Assembly (NCBI RefSeq): GCF_009017415.1
Contig: NC_092408.1
Span: 682,001 to 746,000, forward strand
Length of the DNA: 64,000 nucleotides
DNA from: Aspergillus flavus
Taxonomy: Eukaryota > Ascomycota > Eurotiomycetes > Eurotiales > Aspergillaceae
Direction: 5' to 3'
The notes beneath the pieces were generated by a model. The model searched no databases. It was not told where the DNA came from and saw nothing but the letters and a program-made list of their open reading frames with translations. This document shows, piece after piece, positions 39,132-49,247 of the stretch. Numbering within the stretch: the stretch's first letter is position 1; every line of letters begins with the position of its first letter. A program made the translations under genes and the position numbers.

Positions 39132-39434
39132 ATGTACGCTGCGAGGAATAATTTTGCCTTCGACACGATATATTGGAAAAAGATTGACCAGCGGTTCTTC
39201 GGACCGACTACACATGAAGACAACGATATTTGCGATATATGGCGGAAGAGACTTTATCTTTTGAAACTTGAAGAGAAGAGCATCATGGAGGAATATGTGA
39301 ATCTGAAGCTCAAAGACAGGAACACATGGCGTCTCGTTTGGGACCCCGATGAGTACACCATGGGGTGGGTCAAGAGGTTGAAAATCAAGAAGGAGGAAAA
39401 GGAGGAGAAACGACTTCAAGATAGGCAAGTGTGA
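39132..39434 (+). CDS. Small Lys/Glu/Trp-rich ORF, possible gene fragment
   Basis: The open frame encodes 100 residues with an ordered, Trp-rich composition: IWRKRLYLLKLEEKS in the middle, NTWRLVWDPDEYTMGWVKRL later and a charged KKEEKEEK tail. This looks like the C-terminal helical part of a larger protein rather than chance. The frame is open upstream to about 39108, where a stop occurs, and no splice acceptor for an upstream exon was found. I do not recognise a family. It may be the remnant of a truncated gene. Confidence 0.33.
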   Translation: MYAARNNFAFDTIYWKKIDQRFFGPTTHEDNDICDIWRKRLYLLKLEEKSIMEEYVNLKLKDRNTWRLVWDPDEYTMGWVKRLKIKKEEKEEKRLQDRQV

Positions 39435-40189
39435 TGGTGTTGGCAAGGGGGTCGAGGATTTGTTTCATATCTGGCGGAATCTCGGTATTCCACCAGGAGG
39501 TCACTTTCATGTATATGAAGTACTTCTCATAGAGGGATGCCGGTTAAGTAACCTGATTAAGTGGCGTTCTATATGACAATGGCTGCAGTCAGCGTTACAT
39601 CCTATGACAACATGTTCGTAGCCAGAAGATTTCCACTAGTTTTCCTACAACTGCTCAATGAAATTATCTTGGTGTCTGAATCGTTACCTAATATACGCTC
39701 TCATATTATGCGAGTACAATCATGCCATCGAGGATACATCTCTTCTCTGTCCTCCATAATCCAAACAAGGCCCCATAAAAAGTGGACAAAAGCATTCTCC
39801 ACATTTCAGCCCTCCCTGCATGTCAGCAAATAGGAATTTTTGGAATACGAGCAACCAGGGGATGTTTATTGTAACCCTAAGATTACATGCATCGGAACGG
39901 CCCATTCCAGCCTACCAGATCTCAACCTTTGAATCACACCGCATACTCCGAACATGCAGCTGAATCAGGGCCAATGGGGACGACAGCTACAGCAAACTGC
40001 AGAAATTTGGACCCACGAGTTTGAGGGGATTTGCTCTGTTCCTGAGGTCAGATTTTAGACAGTTCTAGGCGTCCCGGGGAGGGATTCGATGGGCACTTTG
40101 GTCAAGAGGGATATACATTGCATTTACGCAAGTCTTGAGTTGAAGGCGTATGTGATCTTGTTAGCCTTTTCCTTAACTGCAAGGTCAAG
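39435..40189. other. Intergenic: promoter side of the secreted protein gene
   Basis: No gene is supported. The 90-codon frame at 39561-39833 has no protein features. The final bases before 40190 form the promoter and leader of the secreted protein gene. Confidence 0.45.
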
Positions 40190-41673
40190 ATGGTCTCTGT
40201 GATATTTCTTCTGTCTCTTCTTGGGGCGGTGTTTGCTAATTCTGGTATGGCGTAGCATCGATGACCCTCAATGATGATACTAGTACTAATTAAAGTACAG
40301 TACTCTCCCGCGACACTCCATCAGGGTCGATCACCTCCCCAGTACACTCGTCTGCTCCGATCACTCTATCAGTTCCCTCTTCCGAGACGACATGCTACAC
40401 CAGCAGCCAGTGGCTCGTGATCTCCAACACCAGCGTTTTCTGGCCGACATCCACGGACTACATTTACGGTCCGACCACTGGACCCGGAGCGTCCGACGTG
40501 ATCTGTGCAGCCCAATGGATGCAATACGACGAGCGGTCAAGAGGGCTATCAAGTCTTGGCCCGACTAAAACCACAACCGTAACATTATACACACCCACCA
40601 GCACAGGGGCCTGCAGAACAAGCATCCACCCCGAACAATACTCAGATACCCACACCGGCCCAGTGACAACCCTATGCGACGGGGTTGCCCGGGCCCTCGG
40701 ACCACGCGAAACAGCAACAGAGTACTACCCCGGGACAGGACCATGCAGCACATTCAGCGAGTCGAGGATCGCAACCACCACAGTCAACCGCGAGCCCTCA
40801 GCCTCCCCAACATGCAGAGCAGAACTAGAAGGATGCATTGGCGTTTGGCAAACATACAGCAGTCTCTCCAGCGAATATGCGGCATCAATTACATCCCCAA
40901 TCCCAGGCGACACAAGGAGTCCCTTACGACCCGCTCACTGTCCCAACACGGCACGAGAATATCCCGAAGAGAACCCCTGCTCAGAATGTCATTTCATCCC
41001 GGGTACAGCGACAATGTTCTACTGGCCTGTCACAACCGCCAACGGAGATTTGTGCGCTCAGAACGGGACAACCATTCCCGCTACGCAAACAGGTGATGGT
41101 CCCAATACCGCCATCCTGGATACTTACACTCTCGTTTCACCGAGCGTATATATCTCCTTCACGTCGATCAATGCCTGGAGTAATCGTCGTCACGGTCACC
41201 AGTGTGGTGAACGCTATTCTAACCAGCTGATCTCCATCCATCCGACTGCTGTTACCTCTCTCCGGGAACACCGCAACGCCCGGTATCCCTACGAGGGGAC
41301 TCCATACCCGTTCAACTTTGCCGAGTTCCTGCCCCAGACGATTGGGAACTTTACCCAGTCACTCATCCCCTGGCCTCAGTATCGGGGTGGCTCGCAGTGT
41401 CCCCTTTATGATCCCTCTTGTACTATGGTGCGGGATGATTATATGCCGTTTATTGAGGTGCCGCGGGAGGCGGCGGAGATTGATTCTCACTGGGAGAGGT
41501 GTAGTCGGAGATGGCTTGTTCCGGCGGTTACGATGGTGCCGATTGTTGATGGTACTGCTGTTGCTCCGACTCCGACGGGTGAGATGGAGGTTATGGCGAT
41601 TGAGGCTGATGCAGTTCCGGAAGGGATGGTGGAGGCGCCGACGCCGATGCCGACGGCTGAACTGGGGTGGTGA
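40190..41673 (+). CDS. Secreted Thr/Ser/Pro-rich protein of unknown function
   Basis: Exons 40190-40244 and 40301-41673 give 475 residues. The short first exon encodes a clear signal peptide (MVSVIFLLSLLGAVFA), and the branch sequence actaat precedes the acceptor. The mature part is rich in Thr, Ser, Pro, Tyr and Trp, with regularly spaced cysteines and several proline-threonine stretches. It looks like an extracellular or wall-associated glycoprotein. There is no C-terminal hydrophobic segment, so no GPI anchor is predicted. I recognise no catalytic motif or known domain. It ends 252 bases before the tail of the GH31 gene, with which it is convergent; a shared role is not implied. Confidence 0.8.
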
Positions 41674-41925
41674 GCATGGAAAATGTGGGAATTTAGTATA
41701 GGGGTTAGGGATTTCCATTGGCTGTTAGCTATGAACTATGTGTATGCGTGGTGACAAGTAATTAGTACCATTAACTTTAATTTGAATTCAATTCACAGTG
41801 TTATTATTGAGACTGTCTCAAAGCTATATACGTAGCGAGAACTTGGAGGTTCATTTACTCTTTATAATATCTGGCATTTTTAGATTTCTCCACACACATA
41901 CCCCGGTCATACATACCTACCACCC

Positions 41926-44175
41926 CTAGAAGACATTACCACTGAGAATATCCTCTCTCTTCCCAAGATGGAACACAGGAATATGCTCCACAGGCGCCGG
42001 CACAGTAACCGTCTGACCACCAGCATATGTCTGATTAGTCCACCAGTACGTCCAAGGCTTCGTCCCATTCTGGCCCGTCTGCGGCAGATATACCGACCAT
42101 TCGGTGACATTCGGCGTGGTAATAGGTGATACCAGCAATCTCGGGCCGAACATGTACTGCTGCGTTGTCACATTGTTGTTGGCCTGCGTCCACTGTGAAA
42201 CTTTCGGATCAGTCTTCTCGAAATCCATATACAAGGGACGCATGATCATGCGACCGGTCTTGTGGAACTGGTCGAAGAGGGCACGCAGATACGAGGCCAA
42301 TTGGTATCGGAGGTGAATGTACGAGAGGATAATGGGGGTGTTCTTCTCGCCATACGACCACGGCTCGTTGTTACATGTGTATGCGTCCTGGTTGTCGCAG
42401 ACTCGCTGACCGTGTGTACGCATGAAGGGGACGAATGTAGCCCACTGCAGCCAGCGCACGTACAACTCGCGGTACTCCGGTGTGTCGATGTTAGAGCTCC
42501 ATGGTACTGTCGGGTCAGGTTGGAAACCGCCTGCGTCCATAGTCCACCAGCCCCATCCTGTTGCGGCGGCGGATAGTCCACTAGCAACTTGGAGGCCTAG
42601 TGTTTCCCAGGCGGAGGTGGTGTCTCCTGACCAGATCATGCTGCAGAATCGTTGAGATCCGATGTAGCCAGACCGACTGAGCGAGATGTGCTCGCAGGCT
42701 TCGCCTTCCTTGCTGTCGGTGACGTTGCGGAAGCCCTCTTCGATTGCCAGCTGGTGGGCCCAGGGGTAATATTTTCCGGCGCTCTGTTGGGTGCCAGCTG
42801 CGTAGAGGACGTTGGGTAGGGCGAAGGGGACAGACTGAATGTAGGTGCTTTGACCGTTGTTTTCGTAGGCTTCGCCCAGGGCACCACCGTCAGCTTGGTC
42901 GATCCAGAAGTTCTTGATTCCCTTGTCGTAGTAGTTGCGCTTCAAGGTCGACCAGATGAATTTCCGTGCGCCTGGGTTCGTAGAGTCCACGTTGCGGATG
43001 TACGAGCCGTTCCATGAATCGGTGGTTCCGGGTCCGTCGCGAGTCGCAGATAGGTATCCGTTGGCTTGAAGCTCCAAGTAGTTGTCGCTCGCATCCGATA
43101 CACTGGGCCAGAGAGATGCCATGATCTCTGCTCCGGTGAGATCCTTTACCTTCTTCGCCATTGCTGCTACGTCCGGCCATAGCGCTGGGTCAAGACCCCA
43201 GTCGCCTTGATTCCGCCAGGATTGGTAGTCGATGACGAACATTCCAACGGGGACGTTGTTGTCCTTGAACTTCTGAGCCAGGAGTTCTAGTTCAGTCTGG
43301 TTCTCATAGCGGAGCTTAGACTGGATGTATCCGAGTGAGAAGTCAGGCGGAGTGGGTGCTCTACCCGTCAGGGCGGATAGACGTTTCTGCAATGTGTCGT
43401 AGTCGCCTGGTGTCGTGGCCACAATGACATAGTCGACGACCGTGGTGGACTCCGCGGTGAGCTTGGTGCGTAGCTGTCCAAATTCCATGCGACCCTGAGC
43501 TGGCATATTCCAGATGAAGGCGTAGCCCTTGTTGCTCATGAACACAGGTGTGGGGATGTGGGTATTGAAGTTGATCAAGTCAATGACCGTTCCTTTCTTG
43601 TTGACAAGATGGTCCTGTTGCGTACCCGTGCCATAGAACTGCTCGTCGGGGTCCGTACTGAATGAAAACTCGGCAGAAAATTCGCTTCCCGGGCCGTTCC
43701 ACGAGTAGTATCGTGGATTGATCGATTTGAGTGGCGCATACTCGTTTGTTAACAGTGACTCAGAACCATCTTGCTCGATGCGGTAGAATGCCAGCCGATA
43801 TCCTCCGGGATTTCCACCCCAGCCAGAGGTGCGCACGATAGTGTTTCCATTGCGGATAGCAACAGTGTGATTGCCATTAAATGCCGTGTCAAAGGTTAGT
43901 CCATGCGCTTGTCCATTCTCGAATCCTTCCAATGGTGGATCGTAGATGAAGCTGATCTCATGGCCCGTAGGCGGCCGGAAGGGCCAGGCGCGCACACGGA
44001 ACCCATCGAAGCCAAAGGGCTGTACCAGAATAGTCTCGAAGCCATGCTGCATGCGAAATCCAGTCGAGTTGGGCAGGAAGTAGTCCGACTCCCGCGTCTG
44101 GATTGGGGTCGCCTGCACCAGCTGTGTGGCGCAGACTGTTAGGGCCACCAGCCAGCGATACATTTTGCTCAACAT
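41926..44175 (-). CDS. Secreted GH31 glycosidase (alpha-xylosidase / alpha-glucosidase)
   Basis: A single exon encodes 749 residues with an N-terminal signal peptide (MYRWLVALTVCATQLVQA, from the second Met) and many N-glycosylation sequons. The N-terminal beta-sandwich is followed by the TIM barrel. The GH31 nucleophile is Asp426 in NFWIDQAD and the acid/base Asp518 in WSGDTTSAW. Length and motifs match secreted fungal GH31 enzymes, which release terminal alpha-linked glucose or xylose. The WIDQAD variant resembles my recollection of A. niger alpha-xylosidases acting on xyloglucan oligosaccharides, but alpha-glucosidase activity cannot be excluded. Two GGCTAAA boxes on the coding strand about 570-580 bases upstream support control by the xylanolytic regulator XlnR and favour the xylosidase reading. 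Confidence 0.92.
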   Translation of the reverse strand: MLSKMYRWLVALTVCATQLVQATPIQTRESDYFLPNSTGFRMQHGFETILVQPFGFDGFRVRAWPFRPPTGHEISFIYDPPLEGFENGQAHGLTFDTAFNGNHTVAIRNGNTIVRTSGWGGNPGGYRLAFYRIEQDGSESLLTNEYAPLKSINPRYYSWNGPGSEFSAEFSFSTDPDEQFYGTGTQQDHLVNKKGTVIDLINFNTHIPTPVFMSNKGYAFIWNMPAQGRMEFGQLRTKLTAESTTVVDYVIVATTPGDYDTLQKRLSALTGRAPTPPDFSLGYIQSKLRYENQTELELLAQKFKDNNVPVGMFVIDYQSWRNQGDWGLDPALWPDVAAMAKKVKDLTGAEIMASLWPSVSDASDNYLELQANGYLSATRDGPGTTDSWNGSYIRNVDSTNPGARKFIWSTLKRNYYDKGIKNFWIDQADGGALGEAYENNGQSTYIQSVPFALPNVLYAAGTQQSAGKYYPWAHQLAIEEGFRNVTDSKEGEACEHISLSRSGYIGSQRFCSMIWSGDTTSAWETLGLQVASGLSAAATGWGWWTMDAGGFQPDPTVPWSSNIDTPEYRELYVRWLQWATFVPFMRTHGQRVCDNQDAYTCNNEPWSYGEKNTPIILSYIHLRYQLASYLRALFDQFHKTGRMIMRPLYMDFEKTDPKVSQWTQANNNVTTQQYMFGPRLLVSPITTPNVTEWSVYLPQTGQNGTKPWTYWWTNQTYAGGQTVTVPAPVEHIPVFHLGKREDILSGNVF

Positions 44176-45553
44176 CTTGGGATTGAAGCCCTAGCTGGGA
44201 TGTTCGTCGGTCTTAAATCATTTGGATATTTGGTTTATCCGTTCAAATAGCCTGAATAAAATGATCACAAAGGCGTGTGACATCATGGCTCGCCGTGAAG
44301 GTCAGGCCAGTGTATGCATCGGTCGGGTCGAGAGATTTGGAGTATATGATGATTGGCACATACGGGCGTGAAACGGCTCATAGCAGACCATCACAAACCC
44401 CCACGGAGACCGAGTGCGGAGTGCATGAGGAGACTGAGGGGGCTTCGGCGTCTGTTCTTTGGAGATGTTCATTCCGATTGCCTTGCTGGTCGATCCGATC
44501 CACATGGCGTCATGTCGGCTGTGAGTTAGTTCGCTCAGGACCATGCCATCCATGCATTTGCTTTGCTGGCGAGCACAGACGCTTGCTTGTTTTCTGGAAC
44601 AGCCGGAACGACGGTCAGAAATGGTCCCATCTATCACTCCTTTGATATCGGATTGGTTGAGTTCTGTGATGTCGTTCAGCGAGAGCCTTGGCTGTTTCCA
44701 CCTGATCACCGTTGGACCATTGATTCGAAAAGCTTTGTCATTTAGCCATTTAGCCAATATGAATGACAATTTTCTTCTTTCGTTCTTGGCTTCCGGTTGT
44801 CGTTGAGCCAAGATGGTGTGTTGTTGGTTGTCTAGTGGGATGCGGCGATGTTGTGTTGTTAGGAAATGGACTCGATGTGTGTAATTCCTCTCTGCGTCCT
44901 AAAGGCCTGAATTATGCATCATCCCACTTTTCCATTTTGACCTGGTTCGTCCTTTCTCTATTTTCAGGTCACCCTCGTTAGTCTGTTCTTTTCGGACTTT
45001 TTCTTTTCTTTTTCTTTATTTTTTCATTTCCATGTTCCCTCAGAACTGTCCCAGCGTGCCATATATGTTTTCTCATCAGTAGAACAGACGATTCATTCAC
45101 AAGATTCACCAGTGCTGAAATATTGATAACAATCTTCTTTATCCCGAGAAAGAAGCAGATCGATGTTGACATTACAATAAAAGAATTGATATAAGCCTGG
45201 TTGATGCGTCATTCCCGCCCGGCCTCTTTGGTGAAACCCCACCCGGTGACTTAATTTAAGCACCGGAGACCAAGAAATAGACATACACTGTACGCATAGG
45301 ACATCCAACACACCAATAGTGATAGAAATAAGTAAAAAAAAGTTTGTGAAAGGTTTAGCCCGGGGAAAAGCGTTCATCCCCGCAAGTCTTACCCGCGCAA
45401 CCCCGTGGGGAGATTGAATCTCATATCTTTCATTAGATCCCTCCCTGTCACCCATCCTGGGACAATCCCTGACTCACTCCTCCACCCTATCTGTCTGACG
45501 AACAAGTGCCGACACAGTACTCTTTATACAATACCAAACCAAGTAATATCACT
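44176..45553. promoter_or_regulatory. Divergent promoter region, GH31 (-) and dehydratase-like gene (+)
   Basis: This 1.4 kb divergent region holds the upstream sequence of both genes. Overlapping frames up to 169 codons at 44277-44811 occur on both strands but lack protein features. A T-rich run at 44995-45030 and pyrimidine-rich sequence just before 45554 fit a leader region. The XlnR-type boxes are listed separately. Confidence 0.5.
44741..44755 (-). promoter_or_regulatory. Tandem XlnR-type GGCTAAA boxes
   Basis: Two copies of TTTAGCC (44741-44747 and 44749-44755), read as GGCTAAA on the minus strand, lie 8 bases apart. A CCAAT-type pentanucleotide (plus-strand CCAAT at 44754-44758) overlaps the end of the pair. 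GGCTAAA is the described binding site of the A. niger xylanolytic activator XlnR. The pair sits about 570-580 bases upstream of the GH31 start. Function is inferred from the motif and position. Confidence 0.55.
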
Positions 45554-46708
45554 ATGCCAATCCCCTGGCCACCCACATCCATTCCCAATGAATTCGGCAT
45601 CGCCACCCTCTCCCTCGGGAGCTGGAGACATCATAAACTGCAGCCCCGTCTAGAAGAAGCGGCGAAGGCGGGGTACAAATGGATTGATCTATTCGACGAA
45701 TGCTGGGCGGCGTATCTCGAGGAACATCACTTACCGGGGGACCAATTATGGGAGCCAACGGAGGATAACCTACGTGTTGCGCGGAAACTAGGTGATCTGG
45801 TAAAATCCCTGGGAATGTGGATCGCGTGCACACAGCCACTTCGAATGATCGAGGGGATCAAGGATCCAGTCGAGCGACGAGCATCCCTGGACTTAGTAGC
45901 GAAGCGGTTCCCATTCATGCGCGCGTTCGACACCGACCTGGTATTTATGTGCGCCAATATCCGGACCGACGATGGCGTGACCTCTGATTTGAAGACGGTG
46001 GCAGGCGACTTGGCAGAGTTGGGAGATATGGCGCGGGCCTTCGCCGAAGCAGATGGGGGCCCGATGCTCCGGATTGGCTATGAGGGGCTCTCATGGGCGA
46101 CGCGGAATACATGGGCGTCGACCTGGGAGGTAGTGCGGATGGCGAACCGCGAGAATGTTGGGCTTATAGTCGACGCGTTTAATGTGCTGGCGGTGGAGTT
46201 TGCCGACCCGTATAACCCCGCCGGTCATGGACGGCTGTATTCGACGCCCGAAGAATCGGTCGACGTACTTTGTGCATCTTTGGCCGGGCTGGTCGCGTCT
46301 GTTCCCGGAGACCGTATCTTTTTCTTCCAGGTCGGTGATGCCGAGCGAATGGACCCGAAGATATTCCGACCACCTACTGATCCGGAGGTGCCGGCTTTGC
46401 TGCCCTGGTCGAGGGGTCACCGGTTGTTTCCGTATGAACCCCAGCGAGGGGGGTATATGCCGGTTGATTTGGTCGCTGCGGCGGTGGTTGCGACAGGGTA
46501 TCAGGGTCCTATGTCGCTGGAGGTGTTTAATAGTTCCCTGAATCGCCCGGATGCGGGTGTGCCGTCGGCCCATGCTCGTCGGGGATTTACTGGCCTTCGG
46601 AAATTGGCCGATGCTGTTCCCCAGGTGCCGGCATTCTGGGAGATGTGGCAACAGGGCACGCGCAGGTTTGCTGGTGCTGGTATTTCTCCGCGGGTGCAGC
46701 GTTTGTGA
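45554..46708 (+). CDS. 3-dehydroshikimate dehydratase-like TIM-barrel protein (QA-4/QutC family)
   Basis: A single exon encodes 384 residues from the ATG at 45554; an in-frame ATG at 45506 would add 16 unremarkable residues. The opening FGIATLSLGSWRHHKL and the segments YEGLSWATRNTWASTWEVV, DAFNVLA, FFQVGDAERMDP and MSLEVFNSS line up with the metal-binding positions of fungal 3-dehydroshikimate dehydratases (AP2/xylose-isomerase-like barrels). Those enzymes convert 3-dehydroshikimate to protocatechuate in quinate catabolism. No other quinate gene (qutA, B, D, E or G type) is nearby, so this may be a diverged relative with another substrate. It lacks a signal peptide and should be cytosolic. 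Confidence 0.85.
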   Translation: MPIPWPPTSIPNEFGIATLSLGSWRHHKLQPRLEEAAKAGYKWIDLFDECWAAYLEEHHLPGDQLWEPTEDNLRVARKLGDLVKSLGMWIACTQPLRMIEGIKDPVERRASLDLVAKRFPFMRAFDTDLVFMCANIRTDDGVTSDLKTVAGDLAELGDMARAFAEADGGPMLRIGYEGLSWATRNTWASTWEVVRMANRENVGLIVDAFNVLAVEFADPYNPAGHGRLYSTPEESVDVLCASLAGLVASVPGDRIFFFQVGDAERMDPKIFRPPTDPEVPALLPWSRGHRLFPYEPQRGGYMPVDLVAAAVVATGYQGPMSLEVFNSSLNRPDAGVPSAHARRGFTGLRKLADAVPQVPAFWEMWQQGTRRFAGAGISPRVQRL

Positions 46709-48062
46709 GTTCTTTTGGGTGGGACATTGTATATAGTACAGCTGTGATATAGCCATTAACTACTAGTTCAAGCCGGCCCCTACTGAAAAAGCCTAAGTTC
46801 GTTTAGCTACATTTATTCGCCTGACATGAGCTATTAATGGAGTTTTGTTATAATTACCAATGATAATATATATCCACAGATTCCACATCTGAACTTGGCT
46901 CTTTCTTCAAAGCATATTTAGGCTAAATCACGCAACTTGAAGGGTGTCAAAGAACAAAGGGGCGAGGTTAGACATTCCCCAGCTCGAGAAATTCTGGATG
47001 GCCCAAAGATCCGTGTTCATCTCCCATGGGTCAGAGCGAGAACGTTTAACAAAGAAAAGGCAGAGCACCCCGTGTAACCGCGCATAACATGTCTGACGCA
47101 GAACCAAGAGAGAAAATGCCTTTTCCCAACATTGGTGTCGGGCGGCGGAGCCAAAGATGATGGACGTACCTCTCTGTTACCGTAGATTTGACCAAGGCAG
47201 CAACCAGACTGTACCAGCATTCTGGCCATCCCTCGGGCACGAGGGTGACACAGGAGGGATTCATTCGAAACATTGCCTGGTCCGATCTTGAGGCGCTGTG
47301 GGCACTATCGACACTATCGACTGGGGCAAATATATATCGCAATATCAGGTCTATTTATAAGATTTGGTCCCACAAGCCCTTAAGGAGGAGCCCGCCCGAC
47401 CGACAGGCCAATCACTTGTATTCAACGTTCGAGTGCCGGTCTAGAGCAATCGACTGGAGCTCGCAAGCAGGTTGCATCCATTGCCCAGACTTGAATCACC
47501 GGGTAAACGCCAAAGTCACGGTCAACTAGTCGCACGGTCCAATGTTGCCCCGTACTCTCTGGTTAATTGACAGAGCGGTAGATGCCAATGAGTCCCCGAG
47601 GAACGGATAGGTGCTCGAAAACTGGTCGGAACAGCAAGCGCAGGTCCTGGAAAGATGGCGCGGTTGGTCAATCCAAAACAAGTTGTCTGCCACATCAGGG
47701 GCACCGAGCCGTCATGGAGACCTCGATGCGATGATGGCAATAATATTATGCTTGCCAAATGACTCATATAATTTGATGGAGGGCCTTTTGCCCATTGGCA
47801 ATACTATCTAGTTGGAATCAAACATCGCGGATCAAGCTTTCGACGGGCCAAGGACCAAGAATCGGGAATAGCTGTGCTGCTCGGGCGTTCTGACGAAGCG
47901 TGAATTTCATCACGGCAAACAGTGATAAGGGAAGGGTATGGTTGATGTCAGTATGCGAAGCTTCATGTTTGAATTTGGTTTAATGCTACCAAAAGGCCAA
48001 CAAGTTCGGAAATTATCAGAAGTACCATTCACTAGATAATATACATACAAGCTCGGCGATTC
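46709..48062. other. Intergenic, no gene seen
   Basis: About 1.35 kb with no supported gene. Frames of up to 113 codons (47188-47529, +) overlap others on the opposite strand. A GGCTAAA sequence occurs near 46920 but is not in the promoter of a recognised gene. Confidence 0.45.
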
Positions 48063-49247
48063 TCATAGACGGCTGTATGGCTTTTGAGGCTCAGTATGCT
48101 GAATGATCTCGTGGCTAATGGTGACTTCAAACTTGTGACGTGGATTGCCAACATATATTTCATCCTTGCGATAGTAAGGCTGGCCCACAGCAGTCACTGA
48201 ATGCAATGGTAGAACATCCGGTGCCTCGCTGGCCCCGGTTCCCCGTCGTGATCTTGAGCGGCTGAGTCTGGAAAGTATTCTGCTAGATCCGACGTGTTCG
48301 ATAAGTGGTCTATATGTGGGCAGGCAGGCAGATATCAGGTAAACCCCGGTCTCGACTTGGGTCCATATAATCAGCTCAACCGCTACCCAGGTCCCATCGA
48401 GGAAGGCGTTGTTTCGAAAAAAGATCTGGAAGCGCATAACGGAAGTGACTAAGCCTCTGAGGAAAAAACGAGTCCAAGTCAGTATCAGTGAGACTGTAGA
48501 GGTGAAGGGTGATTTATCTCACATGCTCCCTACTGCGAATGTGATTGTCAGTCCTACCTTCAGTCGTGGACTGACATTAAGTGACCACAGCACTGGCATT
48601 GGAAGGAGCAGTAGAATTACATCGGTCACAATGTTAGGAAAACTGGCCCAGATGTAAAGAACTTTCTTGTTACCACAGTTGCCAGGGATAGGACCGTCCC
48701 AGTTAGCGGAGAACGGTCGGCAGACGAGACTCGCGCCAACGATCGTAGATATCGTGATGACACACAGGACCACCATCATCAATTTGATGATCGCGCCCAT
48801 TTTCTTTGTGGGGAAGAGCCTATGGTACAGTAATAGGATAGAGAACTTTGGAAGATTAACACTTCCCAAATAGAGAAATGACAAAGCCAGGAGATATTTC
48901 GCCCAAATTCTTAGACTGGCAGGGTCTTTCACCATTAACCATGGGATGTGGTGTCCCACGCCAGCGAACTTTACAGCACCTAAAGCAAGAATTAGCATGC
49001 TGTAACCCAGTCTTGGATTCCCTAGCGACTAACCGATACTGATGCCTGCCATACCCATCTGTTCAGCAAGCGCAAACAAGATCACAGCATCATCCAAGCC
49101 CCATGGTGTGTGGACCTTGTATCTTGAAATGAAACGTAGAGCAACGCATAATATTTGAAGAGGGACGAAGAGAGCAGTAAAGATCAACAGCCGGTCGCCG
49201 ATATAGACGGAGACTTCTTCAGGCGGGATATCCAAGGATCCCATCAT
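48063..49247 (-). CDS. Seven-TM fungal rhodopsin-like (PTH11-related) membrane protein
   Basis: Exons 49247-49034, 48979-48523 and 48456-48063 give 354 residues in consistent phase. Seven hydrophobic segments are visible, with the family landmarks WGLDDAVILFA after the second segment, YHRLFP in the middle, and CRPFSANWDGPIPGNC. The Ser/Arg-rich cytosolic tail runs from about residue 275. Such fungal rhodopsin-domain or Pth11-related proteins are thought to be surface receptors or sensors. Most are uncharacterised and this one lacks an N-terminal CFEM domain. I start at the second ATG cluster (49247); 49262 and 49244 are alternatives. Confidence 0.85.

Noticed and set aside
46091..46756. 221-codon minus-strand frame over the dehydratase-like gene
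   Set aside because: Antisense shadow of a gene with recognisable metal-binding motifs; translation is Arg/His/Pro-rich without structure.
46915..46925. GGCTAAA sequence as an XlnR site
   Set aside because: A single copy, not placed upstream of any recognised gene in a sensible orientation.
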